Positions 28,212 through 36,499 of a stretch of DNA of 64,000 bases are shown in pieces (positions within the stretch are counted from its first letter, which is position 1; every line of letters starts with the position of its first letter). Both the position numbers and the translations under genes were made by a program. This DNA comes from Microbacteriaceae bacterium (GTDB taxonomy: Bacteria; Actinomycetota; Actinomycetes; Actinomycetales; Microbacteriaceae): contig JANXTR010000023.1 in assembly GCA_025352325.1 (NCBI GenBank), forward strand, positions 179,753 through 243,752, read 5' to 3'. Below the pieces are notes generated by a model. That model had not been told where the DNA came from and ran no database searches. It worked only from the letters and a program-made list of their open reading frames with translations.

Positions 28212-28757
28212 GACCACCTCCAATCTCGGCACCCAGAAAGGTCCGACCGGGATGCGGCCGGATGAGGCCTCTCCTCGTAAAACGCTTGGCACTCCGCGGC
28301 GTCAACCCGACTACTTTCGGGAGGCAATCGGGGCCACCCCGTAGGCCGGGCAGGCCTGCCCTGACCCTGGGCGCCTGTCGACGTGGGGGCCGCTGGCATG
28401 TTTCCGCGGAGCGTTAGCTGACGAACAGTAGCTATCGACTTGAATGCTACGTCGCTAGCTGCATATCTGCAAGAGCGTGCACATGCGTGATGACTTTCGC
28501 GGATCCGACTGCATTCTCACGGCCACTACCTATTTCGATGTCATCCGTTGGGCAGTCTTTGCGGCCCCCGGGTAAGCGGACCGCTTATGGCGCCTTCGTG
28601 ATGGGATGTTGGAGTCGCGGGGGCGTTCGCGCTCTCGACCTGCATGCCGCACACCTGGTCGTTCGCGTACTTCGCCCCGAGGCCGAATCGGCACCATCCG
28701 GATAAGAATCTCAGATCAACCCCAAACCGCCCTACTCACCAAACCCCACCGGTGGAT
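28212..28757. other. Gene-free stretch with two perfect palindromes
   Basis: About 545 bases with no supportable gene. It contains GGGCAGGCCTGCCC (28348-28361) and TAAGCGG-A-CCGCTTA (28573-28587). The promoter of the magnesium operon should lie in its left part. Its right part may be decayed mobile DNA, but I cannot recognise a family. Confidence 0.5.
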
Positions 28758-29138
28758 TCAGGCTTGGCTGTCTACCTCGGGCGCTGATCGACTCCCGCTT
28801 TCAGTCTGATGAAGGCCAACGCGCTCAACCTGATCTGCCCAGAGCGTTCCCCAGGCGCGGAGCGATTCGATCACCGGGCGCAGTGTTTGTCCCAGTGAGG
28901 TCAGTGAGTACTCGACCCTGGGCGGGATCTGTGGGAATACCTCGCGGTGCACGATGCCCTGATCCTCCATCGTGCGCAGGCGCTCAGCGAGAGTCTTCGG
29001 GCTTACCCCTGGTAGTTCGGCGCGCAATTCCCCGAAACGTCGCGTGCCTCTCTCGAACAGCTCGCGCAGGATCAGCAGCGTCCACTTGCCGTCCAATACG
29101 CGCACCGATCGCTCGATGGGGCAGTCGGGTGCACCCAC
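28758..29138 (-). CDS. HxlR-family transcriptional regulator
   Basis: 126 residues from a GTG with GAGAGGAAG upstream. The winged helix-turn-helix has the family start CPIERSVRVLDGKWTLLIL, the Cys near residue 6 typical of HxlR proteins, FGELRAELPGVSPKTLAERL as the recognition region, and a wing at PPRVEYSLT. Such proteins bind as dimers and respond to oxidants or aldehydes. It is divergent from a small membrane gene, its probable target. Confidence 0.88.
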   Translation of the reverse strand: MGAPDCPIERSVRVLDGKWTLLILRELFERGTRRFGELRAELPGVSPKTLAERLRTMEDQGIVHREVFPQIPPRVEYSLTSLGQTLRPVIESLRAWGTLWADQVERVGLHQTESGSRSAPEVDSQA

Positions 29139-29161
29139 GCCGCTTCCTCTCGTTACTTGTC

Positions 29162-29187
29162 AGTTTACATACTGTAACTAGTTTACA
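29162..29187. promoter_or_regulatory. Direct repeat, probable HxlR operator
   Basis: AGTTTACA occurs twice, 18 bases apart, in an AT-rich island between the divergent HxlR and membrane genes. The segment between the copies (TACTGTAACT) adds partial dyad symmetry. Confidence 0.45.
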
Positions 29188-29275
29188 AAATAGTGCCTAC
29201 TTCACAATTCGAACTGTGTATCTCAGTATGGGGTTGTCCATAGCAACGCCGAAAGGCCGATAGAAGGCAGCTCCC

Positions 29276-29704
29276 ATGCGTCTCCTCGTTCTCCGAATCA
29301 CGCTCGGCGTCATTGCCGCATTCCAGATCGGCTTCGGCGCGATCTTCCTCTTCGCTCCAACCGTCTACCCCGATGCGGTCGGTCTCGACCCCGTACCGGC
29401 GTGGGCGTCGTGGATGTTCGCCCTGTTCGGCGCGCGGGCGTTGGGCTTCGGCGCCGGCATGATCCTCGCGATCCGCGACCCGCTGGGCCACCGATCGTGG
29501 ATAGCGATCATGATCGGTGTACAGGTGATCGACTGGATCGCGACTCTCGTGGCAATCCTTCAGGGCAGCCTCACCGTCGCCCAGGCCTCGACGGCCGCAT
29601 TCATGCCGGTGTTGTTCGTGATCGCGCTCCTGCTCTCCTTCCCGCGTCGAGCCGATACGCGTGCAACGACTTTGCAACCGATTGCGAACGCGGTGCGGCC
29701 GTGA
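29276..29704 (+). CDS. Four-helix membrane protein
   Basis: 142 residues with four hydrophobic helices (about 4-24, 44-64, 72-93 and 104-124), starting MRLLVLRITLGVIAAFQIG. The layout resembles DoxX-like or DUF4345-like small membrane proteins, but I cannot fix the family. Divergent from the HxlR regulator across an operator-like repeat, so it is probably controlled by it. Its stop overlaps the start of the broken methyltransferase gene. Confidence 0.7.
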   Translation: MRLLVLRITLGVIAAFQIGFGAIFLFAPTVYPDAVGLDPVPAWASWMFALFGARALGFGAGMILAIRDPLGHRSWIAIMIGVQVIDWIATLVAILQGSLTVAQASTAAFMPVLFVIALLLSFPRRADTRATTLQPIANAVRP

Positions 29705-30277
29705 CCCCTGTCAAACTTTTCGCATGGCTGGCAGAGACCCCGGCCTACCGCAACATCCACATCGACGCCACCCACTTGCTGCCCGCCGCACGCGGACAGC
29801 GCTGCCAGCCGAGGCTATGACGCTCTTGGTGTCGACACATCGACGAGCATGACCCGTGAAGCGCGGAGGATCGCATCACAGCAGGGCTCCGAAGCGAGGT
29901 TCGAAGTGGGGAGCGCTGGCCATCCGCGCACCGCCTCGGTCGAGGTCGTATCGGCCGCCTCCTTGCTATGCGTGGTGCCCGAACCTGAGGCTGTCGCCGC
30001 GGCGATGTGGGGTTCAGTTTGCCCGGGAGGCGCGATCCTGGTGATCGAAACCACGGCGCTCATGACGCAGGGTGCCGTGCGGACCCTTGATCAGCACACC
30101 TGGACACCCGATGATCACCGGGCGATCTCGATGTGGGCGGAGGCCCGCCGTGGACGCGCGGTCAACCCGAGCAGGCTTGCGGCGTTCGCCCAAGCGCAGA
30201 CGATGTACCGCTCGATGCTCTCGGGATTGGTCGCCACGTGGCTATTCCGGCGGTCAGCGGAGGAGGAACGCCGGTAG
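29701..30277 (+). pseudogene. SAM-dependent methyltransferase gene missing motif I
   Basis: A GTG overlapping the previous stop begins an N-terminal piece (VKLFAWLAETPAYRNIHID, AARGQR). At about 29.80 kb the frame shifts by one and resumes in ASRGYDALGVDTSTSM, the end of motif I/motif II of a class I methyltransferase, then continues to the C-terminus (SAASLLCVVPEPEAV, PGGAILVIET). The glycine-rich SAM loop that should lie between the two pieces is gone. A deletion of roughly 60 bases, not a multiple of three, explains this. Confidence 0.7.
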
Positions 30278-30439
30278 CCGCTCGTGCACTTCTCGGCTGG
30301 CGTCGCGCGCATCGTTTCGTCACGATGGCGGCGGGACAGCGCCGTCAGTTCTCCTTCAGCTCTGGGCAAACATCACAAGGGATCCCGCTCAGACCGCGCA
30401 GGTAGGTGAGCTTGACGATCCTGTCGGGGTTGGATGTCC

Positions 30440-30717
30440 CGTCCGATTCCAGTCGTTCGCCCTCCTTCCGATGCTCACCGCCCGACGAGCCCACCGGCCA
30501 GCTCGACAGCCGAACCGCGATCTCGATGATGGAGCTGATCGGCGAGTTGGTGCACCAGCAGTGTGCCGCCGCCACCGTGAGCACGCACGATCCGCTGATG
30601 GCCGCGTTCGCTGACCGCACCTTCGAGCTGCACGACGGGCGCCTCTCCGCCGCGGCACCGCATGGGAGGCACGCGCTCTCAGAGCTCAGCGCAGCGCGGG
30701 CCGCTGCGGCGCGATGA
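30440..30717 (+). pseudogene. ABC transporter ATPase 3' remnant with a one-base insertion
   Basis: The Walker B region reads PMLTA, then one extra C near 30480 shifts the frame to DEPTGQLDSRTAISMMEL, followed by the switch His in VSTHDPLMAA and FELHDGRL. These match the C-terminal third of LolD/MacB-type export ATPases. Walker A, the Q-loop and signature motif are absent. The 3' end overlaps the end of the converging DUF6069-like gene. Confidence 0.75.
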
Positions 30718-31150
30718 CGACCAGCGCGAGGTAGGTGATCACACCAACGGCGACGTGCATGACGGCGAGGTCCGCGACGGCGGGAGCCGGCTGCCCGCCT
30801 CGGAGGATCCAGAGGTCGGGGGCGAAGCTGACGATCGTGACGATGATCGCGAGCCAGAGGAAGAGGCGGCGAGCCCGGGTGGTGACAAGAGTGACAATCG
30901 GCCAGCCTATCGCCGCGACGATGACGCCGATGGTCGTCAGCTTCGCGTAGTCCTCGAACCGATAGTGCTCGTACCCCGCCGTGGATGGGAACAGGGCGAT
31001 CCCGGCGGCGGCGATCGCCGCACACGCGGCGATGGAGGCGCCGAGCGCGACGACGGTGGCGACGATCCAGCGCACGAGCGAGGGCTGGGCGGCGCCCCAG
31101 GGGAAGTCGAGGTGCAGCAGCGCGGGGCCGCGCACGGCGGTGGAGGACAT
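30686..31150 (-). CDS. DUF6069-like four-helix membrane protein
   Basis: 154 residues with four hydrophobic helices (about 27-50, 70-90, 97-117 and 124-146). The helix spacing and segment such as FEDYAKLTTIGVIVAAIGWP resemble actinobacterial DUF6069 proteins of unknown function. It lies downstream of the truncated TetR gene in the same direction, so it was probably its regulatory target. Confidence 0.65.
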   Translation of the reverse strand: MSSTAVRGPALLHLDFPWGAAQPSLVRWIVATVVALGASIAACAAIAAAGIALFPSTAGYEHYRFEDYAKLTTIGVIVAAIGWPIVTLVTTRARRLFLWLAIIVTIVSFAPDLWILRGGQPAPAVADLAVMHVAVGVITYLALVVIAPQRPALR

Positions 31151-31335
31151 CTTTCGACGCTATCCAGCGAGCCTGAGCCGAGGGGCGTTCCCCGGTGAGA
31201 GTTCTCGCATGTTGGCGCGGGGGTGGCGGTCGCGGCGGATCACCGGGTGGTGACCGTCGCCAACTGCACGCGCAGATCCTCGCCAACCATGTCGAATACC
31301 TCGAAGCTCTGCTCTGCGCGGCTGAGCACGGAGCG

Positions 31336-31620
31336 TCACATCGCGAGGAACTCGTCGAGGATCTCGGCGGTCGGCCAGCCCTCGAGCCGGTCAAGCAGGG
31401 CGATCGCGCCGTCACCTGCGAGGTCGACGGCGGCGGCGATCAGCTCGTCCTTGCCGCCGGGGAACTGGCGGTACAGCGAGCCGCGGGGCTCGCCTGAGGC
31501 CTCGAGCACCTCCGAGGAGGAGGTCGCCTGCACGCCTTTCTTGGCGAGCAGAACGACCGCGCTCTGCACCATGCGGCCGCCGAGGTCGATCGTGTTCTTC
31601 GTGGTGTTCGCCCTCGTCAT
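31336..31620 (-). pseudogene. TetR-family regulator truncated after about 94 residues
   Basis: From ATG at 31618-31620 the frame shows a TetR DNA-binding domain (GRMVQSAVVLLAKKGVQATS, EPRGSLYRQFPGGKDELI) and the first ligand-domain helices, ending DEFLAM-stop. Full members have about 190 residues. The stop codon TGA is followed in frame by RSVL, so a Trp TGG to TGA change in an M-W-R-x-V-L helix is likely. Too little DNA remains before the next gene for the full C-domain, so a deletion also occurred. Confidence 0.65.
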
Positions 31621-31765
31621 GGATAGCACCTGGGTGCTCACCGCCGGAGCCGCCCGCACCTGGTTCGTGCGCTCGCCGGCGCGCTCTCGAACCTCGGGGT
31701 CGTCGGCGGCGTTTGCCATGATCGGGCTGGGCGGAACGTTCGCCGTCACCGGCGTGAAGAGCAAG

Positions 31766-33433
31766 CTACCCGACCTGGACCTGGACCTCGTGGTAGCCGG
31801 TCGCGCCGTTGGGCACCGTGTCGGTGACCGCGGACGTCTGCACCTCGCCGTCGACGCTCGTCGCCCGCACACGCAGGGTGTGCTGGCCGGCGCGTGCCGA
31901 CCAGGCGTACTTCCACTGCATCCAGGTGTCGACCGAGATGGCGGGTGCCAGTTCCGCTTCCATCCACGACTGGTCGTCGACCTGCACCTCGACCTTCTGG
32001 ATGCCGGTGTGCTGGTGCCAGGCGATCCCCGCCACGACGACGGTTCCGGCCTTCACCGTTGTGCCCTGTTGCGGCACGTTGATCTCGGATTCCACCTTCA
32101 CCGGGCCGCGGGCGCTCCACCCGCGCTGCGTCCAGTACGCGGAGTGCGCCGAGAACGTCGTGACCTGCAACTCGACCACCCACTTCGTCGCCGACACGTA
32201 GCCGTAGAGGCCGGGCACCACCATCCGCACCGGGTAGCCGTGCTCGGGAGGGAGCGGTTCGCCGTTCATGCCGACGGCCAGGATCGCGTTGCGATCGTCC
32301 TCCTGCAGGACGCGCAGCGGGGTGCTGGCGGTGAAGCCGTCCGAGCTGCGCGAGAACACCATGTCGGCGCCGGCCTTCGGCTGCGCCCGTTCAAGCAGGT
32401 GGCGGATCGGGTAGCCGAGCCAGCGCGCGTTGCCGATCAGGTTGCCGCCGACCTCGTTCGACACGCACATGAGCGTCGTGTAGCTCTCTTCGAGCGGCAG
32501 GGCCAGCAGCTCTGCGAAGGTGATCGAGATCGGGTTCGCGACCATCCCGGTGATCTTGAGCCTCCACTGCGTGGGGTCGAGCTGTGGGATCTGCAGCGCG
32601 GTGTCGATCCGGTAGAAGTCGGTGTTCGAGACGACCAGCGCGGGCATGCCCGAGATGCCGAGTTCCGCGCCGGCGGGGATCGCCGCGGCCTTCACCGCGG
32701 GAGCCGGCAGCTTGAGCGCGTTCCGGGCGGCGGTGGCCGCACGAGCACCGGCCTGGAGCGCGTAACCGCCAACGACAGTTAGCGCGCCGAGAGCCACGGC
32801 GCCGCTCGTCAGGCCGACGAACCTGCGCCGCGTCAGTCGCGCGTTCTCGCGCTTGCGCGCCTCCTCGACGCGCGCGAGTTCGAGGCTGTTCGGCTGGCGC
32901 CCGCCGGTGGCGCGCAGGCTCGCCGGGTTGATCGGCCGGGGACGGATCGGCTCGTCCATCGCGCGCAGCAGCACCCCGAGGGTGATCAGCGCCACGACGG
33001 TCGCGGCCGCGGCGGGCACGATGTCGAAGGCCGCGGATCCGTTGCGCGTGATCGCGGCGCCCACCCCGAAGACGCCGGCGGCGCCGATCACGACGCGACC
33101 GAGCGGGGACTTCCAGCGTTCGAGCACGCCGGCGGCTCCTGCGACGACAGCCAGCACGATGCCGAGCCCGGTGAGCAGCGCCGCCTTGTCGCCGGTGCCG
33201 AAGAGGGCGATCGCCGTCTCCTTCGCCCAGCCCGGAGCAGCGTCGATCATCAGCGAGCCGACGACGAGGACGGGGCTCGCGGCGGGCGCAACCAACGCGG
33301 CGATCAGCTCGGAGACGCCGAGGCCCAGGATGACGGCGGCAATCCCGGCGAATGCCGATGGCAGCCAGCCGCGCAGGCGCTGTCGCACGGGGTGGCGCAC
33401 GGTGGTTCTCAGCGGCACATCGGGCTCGGACAT
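31766..33433 (-). CDS. Membrane-anchored molybdopterin oxidoreductase (sulfite oxidase/YedY-like)
   Basis: 555 residues. Four hydrophobic helices occupy about 24-155. A twin-arginine-like motif TRRRFVGL at about 201-208 precedes a fifth helix, so the catalytic domain is probably exported by Tat even though the motif is internal. The molybdopterin domain (about 255-440) has Cys323 in LMCVSNEVGG to bind molybdenum, and a C-terminal immunoglobulin-like dimerisation domain follows (about 445-555). Members reduce or oxidise sulfur or nitrogen substrates outside the membrane; the substrate is unknown. Confidence 0.88.
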   Translation of the reverse strand: MSEPDVPLRTTVRHPVRQRLRGWLPSAFAGIAAVILGLGVSELIAALVAPAASPVLVVGSLMIDAAPGWAKETAIALFGTGDKAALLTGLGIVLAVVAGAAGVLERWKSPLGRVVIGAAGVFGVGAAITRNGSAAFDIVPAAAATVVALITLGVLLRAMDEPIRPRPINPASLRATGGRQPNSLELARVEEARKRENARLTRRRFVGLTSGAVALGALTVVGGYALQAGARAATAARNALKLPAPAVKAAAIPAGAELGISGMPALVVSNTDFYRIDTALQIPQLDPTQWRLKITGMVANPISITFAELLALPLEESYTTLMCVSNEVGGNLIGNARWLGYPIRHLLERAQPKAGADMVFSRSSDGFTASTPLRVLQEDDRNAILAVGMNGEPLPPEHGYPVRMVVPGLYGYVSATKWVVELQVTTFSAHSAYWTQRGWSARGPVKVESEINVPQQGTTVKAGTVVVAGIAWHQHTGIQKVEVQVDDQSWMEAELAPAISVDTWMQWKYAWSARAGQHTLRVRATSVDGEVQTSAVTDTVPNGATGYHEVQVQVG

Positions 33434-33506
33434 CAGCTTCAGCCTACGTTCGAGTTCATCGGGATCGGCTGCGAATGCTGACGCTCATCTGTGCGCCGGG
33501 AGCCCG

Positions 33507-33818
33507 ATGTCGGACTCTGTCGGGCAGGCGGCCGCAGACGCGGAGCTCGACGGGCTCGTACTGCCCGAGAGCGACTCGCCCGTCATGGTCTTCGAGACCG
33601 GGCTGCCCACGCGGTACTACCTCAACCGCACCGACGGCAACCTCGCCCAGCTCGTCTCGACCGAGACGGAGACCGAGTGCCCATACAAGGGTACGACCTC
33701 GCAGTTCTGCCGCGATCCGCGGGGCGGACGGACGGCCCGAGCTACGGCGAAGGATGCGCCGAGTCGTACTCGCGGAAGCCCGTCAGCAGCCGGAGCACCA
33801 GCCCGACGCCGCCGATGA
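33507..33818 (+). pseudogene. DUF427 protein fragment
   Basis: The frame reads DSPVMVFETGLPTRYYLNRT and ECPYKGTTSQF, the core of DUF427 domains, then passes into Arg/Ala-rich codons that are the antisense of the MFS gene. The normal C-terminal half is missing. The N-terminal part (SDSVGQAAADAELDGLVLPE) is also shorter than usual. Confidence 0.65.
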
Positions 33819-35070
33819 TCAGCAGGCCCCCGAGCACGGGCGGGAACCACAGCGCGACGAGCGTGGCGAGCGTGCCCATGTAGAGGTCACCGAGCCGCGG
33901 GCCGCCCGTCACCGCCACGGTGAAGATGCCCTGCAGCCGACCGCGCATCCCGTCGGGCGCGGCCGTGAGCATCATGGTCGAGCGGAAGATGGCGCTCACC
34001 TCGTCCGAGGCGCCTGTGCCGGCCAGGGCCACACCCGCGATGATCAGAGCCGGAACGTTGACCCGGTCGAAGGTCGGCCCGACGGTGCCGAACCATCCGG
34101 TCTGCATCGCGCCGATGACGAGACCGAACAGCAGGATGCAGCCGCCGTAGATCATCACGCTGCGGCCGATCGCGAGCCCGTAGTGCCGCACGTGACTGAC
34201 CGGACCGCTGAACAGGCTGGTCAGGAACGTCCCAATCGCCGCGCACGCCGTCAGGATGCCGACGGTGACGGGCCCGCCGCCGATCACGAGAGCGCCGACC
34301 GCGGGCAGGATCACGAAGGGGCGCCCGAGTCCCATGGCAAGCAGATCGATGAGGAACCCGGCCCGGATGTTTGGGGCCTTCGCGAGGAACGCCAGTCCGT
34401 CGCGCAGCGACCTCCAGCCGGCACCGCTCGTCGCCTCAAGCGGCGGCAGCTTCGGGAGCGAGAAGATGCCGAGGAATCCGGCGAAGAAGAGCACGGCATC
34501 CACCGCGTAGGTCCAGGCGAAGCCGACGCTCGCGACCAGGACGCCGGCCAGGGCCGGGCCGAGGGTCAACATGATGCCGATGCTGATCCCGTTGAGCGCA
34601 CTCGCCGGGGCGACCAGTTCACGGGGCAGGATGCGCGGAGTCACCGAGCCGCGTGTGGCCTGCGTGATCGTGGCGGCGACTGTGTTGATGGTGGTGAGCA
34701 CGTAGAACGGCCAGACCGGGGCGGACCCCGTCGCCAGCCAGGCTATTGCGATCAGGCCGAGGGTCGTCAACCAGCCGATGATCGCGCTGATGATGAGCAC
34801 CGCGCGCCGGTCGAAGGCATCGGCGAGTACGCCGCCCCAGAGCCCGGCGATGATCATCGGGATGAGCGAGATGCCGCCGACGAGCGACACCGCCAGGGTC
34901 GACTTCGTGATGTCGTAGATCTGCAGCCCGACCGCGACCAGGGTGAGTTGGGCACCGATCCCGGAGATCGCGGAGCCGATCCAGAGTCGGGCGAAGACGG
35001 GCGAGGCGCGCAGCGGCGTGATGTCGACGAAGCGCCGCCGTTTCGCGGGGCTCTCCGATTGCGCACTCAC
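33742..35070 (-). CDS. MFS exporter (EntS/MFS_3-like)
   Basis: 442 residues with about 12 membrane helices. RLWIGSAISGIGAQLTLVAV is the typical first helix of this exporter group, and GLWGGVLADAFDRRAVLI matches the loop 2-3 motif (G-x-x-A-D-x-x-x-R-R). These proteins pump small molecules such as siderophores or drugs using the proton gradient. The start is taken as GTG at 35068-35070, since the residues coded upstream overlap an inverted-repeat element. Confidence 0.82.
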   Translation of the reverse strand: MSAQSESPAKRRRFVDITPLRASPVFARLWIGSAISGIGAQLTLVAVGLQIYDITKSTLAVSLVGGISLIPMIIAGLWGGVLADAFDRRAVLIISAIIGWLTTLGLIAIAWLATGSAPVWPFYVLTTINTVAATITQATRGSVTPRILPRELVAPASALNGISIGIMLTLGPALAGVLVASVGFAWTYAVDAVLFFAGFLGIFSLPKLPPLEATSGAGWRSLRDGLAFLAKAPNIRAGFLIDLLAMGLGRPFVILPAVGALVIGGGPVTVGILTACAAIGTFLTSLFSGPVSHVRHYGLAIGRSVMIYGGCILLFGLVIGAMQTGWFGTVGPTFDRVNVPALIIAGVALAGTGASDEVSAIFRSTMMLTAAPDGMRGRLQGIFTVAVTGGPRLGDLYMGTLATLVALWFPPVLGGLLIIGGVGLVLRLLTGFREYDSAHPSP

Positions 35071-35100
35071 CGTTTCGAGCGTATCGGCTGACCGGCCGGC

Positions 35101-35181
35101 CCAAATCAAGGCTGGGCGGGGGAATCGACGACGATTTCGTGGGGGAATCGGGCGATCCGGATCCTGTCAGCCTTGATTTGG
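35101..35181. repeat. 80-bp inverted-repeat element, copy 1
   Basis: Ends CCAAATCAAGGCTG and CAGCCTTGATTTGG are exact reverse complements around about 53 bases. Copy 2 lies at 38039-38118. Placed in opposite orientation the centres also match in part (TCGTCG flanked by C-rich blocks), so both derive from one element. It lies between the divergent MFS and rhodanese genes. No target-site duplication is obvious. Confidence 0.75.
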
Positions 35182-35259
35182 CAACGGGATACTGCGGGGG
35201 ATGGCAGGTTTTCGGGGAGCGGTGGCCGTCATCCTCTCGAACCGGCTAGGGCCCGCGGC

Positions 35260-35265
35260 TAGCGT
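35260..35265 (+). promoter_or_regulatory. Candidate -10 box of the rhodanese gene (leaderless)
   Basis: TAGCGT ends 6 bases before the ATG. Confidence 0.4.
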
Positions 35266-35271
35266 CGGAGC

Positions 35272-35727
35272 ATGACCAGCACAGCCACCCACATCTCCGT
35301 CGCCATCGAGCACTTCGCCGCGAAGCTCTGCTACGAGACCGACGCCTCGGATGTGGCTGCCGCCCAGTCTGCCGGGGAGCGCTTCGTCCTGGTCGACACC
35401 CGCGGGCACGCGGCCTGGCATCAGGGCCGGGCTGTGGGCGCTGTCCACCTGCCCACCGGCGAGATCGGCGACCGCGCGGCATCCGAGATCCCGCTCGACA
35501 CCCCGGTGGTCGTCTACTGCTGGGGCCCCGGATGCAACGGCTCAACGAAGGCGGCGCTCCAGTTCAGCCGCCTGGGCTACCAGGTGCGCGAACTCATCGG
35601 CGGTTTCGAGTACTGGGCGCGCGAGGGACTCCCGGTCGTCGACGACGCCGGCCCCGTGGTGCGGGCGGTCGACGAGCTCACCGGGCCGCGGACGGTCTCG
35701 TCTGGCGTGATCGGCTGCGACTGCTGA
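35272..35727 (+). CDS. Rhodanese-domain protein
   Basis: 151 residues with a single rhodanese domain. The active-site loop is Cys83-W-G-P-G-Cys88-N-G, longer than the usual six-residue loop and containing a second Cys; VDTRGHAAWHQGRAVGAVHL is the CH2-like motif. It would carry a persulfide on Cys83 and pass sulfur to cyanide or thiol acceptors in the cytoplasm. It stands alone upstream of the methylcitrate cluster. Confidence 0.85.
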   Translation: MTSTATHISVAIEHFAAKLCYETDASDVAAAQSAGERFVLVDTRGHAAWHQGRAVGAVHLPTGEIGDRAASEIPLDTPVVVYCWGPGCNGSTKAALQFSRLGYQVRELIGGFEYWAREGLPVVDDAGPVVRAVDELTGPRTVSSGVIGCDC

Positions 35728-35730
35728 TCC

Positions 35731-35794
35731 CTGCATACAGAAGCCCCGAGATTCCGATTATTTTGAGGCGAACAGCATGACTCTGTATACAGAA
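35731..35794 (+). promoter_or_regulatory. Two GntR-type operator boxes upstream of the methylcitrate cluster
   Basis: CTGTATACAGAA (35783-35794) and CTGCATACAGAA (35731-35742) lie 52 bases apart, about five helical turns. The core CTGTATACAG is a perfect palindrome of the type bound by FCD-subfamily GntR repressors. The near box ends 26 bases before the GntR start, so autoregulation is likely. Confidence 0.65.
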
Positions 35795-35820
35795 CCGAAG
35801 AGGAGGCGTAACCTGACGCC

Positions 35821-36498
35821 GTGCTGGCCAGTGATCGAGCGTACGAAGCGCTTCGCGATGACATCCTGAACTGGAGAATCGCGCCCGGCACCGCGCTCAG
35901 CGAGACAGAGCTGGCGGTGCGGCTCGGCATCTCGCGCACACCGCTGCGCGCCGCGCTCGCCCGCCTCGCTCTCGAGGGACTCGTCGACACCAGCCGCGGG
36001 CGCACCGGAGTCGTTCCCGACATCTCGGTCGAGAGCATCGCCCAGCAGTTCGAGGTGCGCGAAGCCCTCGAACTCCAGGCCGCCCGGCTCGCGGCTCGGC
36101 GACGCGATCCCGCGGTGTTTCAGGAGCTCGCCGAGAGCTTCGCGCACGCCACCGAGACCCTCGCCGAAGGAGGGACCGAGGCGTACTACGCCGTCGTGGC
36201 CCGCTTCGATGCGGCGATGGAGGACGCGGTCGGCAACCCGGCGATGCGGTCAGCGCTCGAGAGCGTGCGCATCCACCTGTTCCGCGCCCGTCGGCTCGCC
36301 CAGGACAACCCGGAGCGCCTGCTCCGCGCCGCCGCCGAGCACCGCCTGATCTGCGAGGCGGTGCGCGACGGGGATGGCGAGCTCGCGGCATCCGCGACCG
36401 CCGTGCACCTGCACGGTTCGCTCACCACCATCACCGACACCCTGCACGACCGCACCGAGCTCGCGGACCGCACCACCCACGGCACGGAAGGCACCTGA
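35821..36498 (+). CDS. GntR-family (FCD/FadR) regulator of the methylcitrate genes
   Basis: 225 residues from a GTG with GAGGAGG 9-15 bases upstream. The N-terminal winged helix ([35 protein letters not shown]) is followed by an all-helical FCD domain (about 85-215) that binds carboxylate effectors through a metal site. It directly precedes prpD by one base, and twin operator boxes lie upstream, so it probably represses the operon until a propionate-derived effector appears. Confidence 0.88.
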   Translation: MLASDRAYEALRDDILNWRIAPGTALSETELAVRLGISRTPLRAALARLALEGLVDTSRGRTGVVPDISVESIAQQFEVREALELQAARLAARRRDPAVFQELAESFAHATETLAEGGTEAYYAVVARFDAAMEDAVGNPAMRSALESVRIHLFRARRLAQDNPERLLRAAAEHRLICEAVRDGDGELAASATAVHLHGSLTTITDTLHDRTELADRTTHGTEGT

Positions 36499-36499
36499 C

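Noticed and set aside
30345..30440. Minus-strand C-terminus reading GIPCDVCPELKEN
   Set aside because: No start, no recognisable upstream domain, and it overlaps degraded sequence on the other strand; cannot be supported as a gene.
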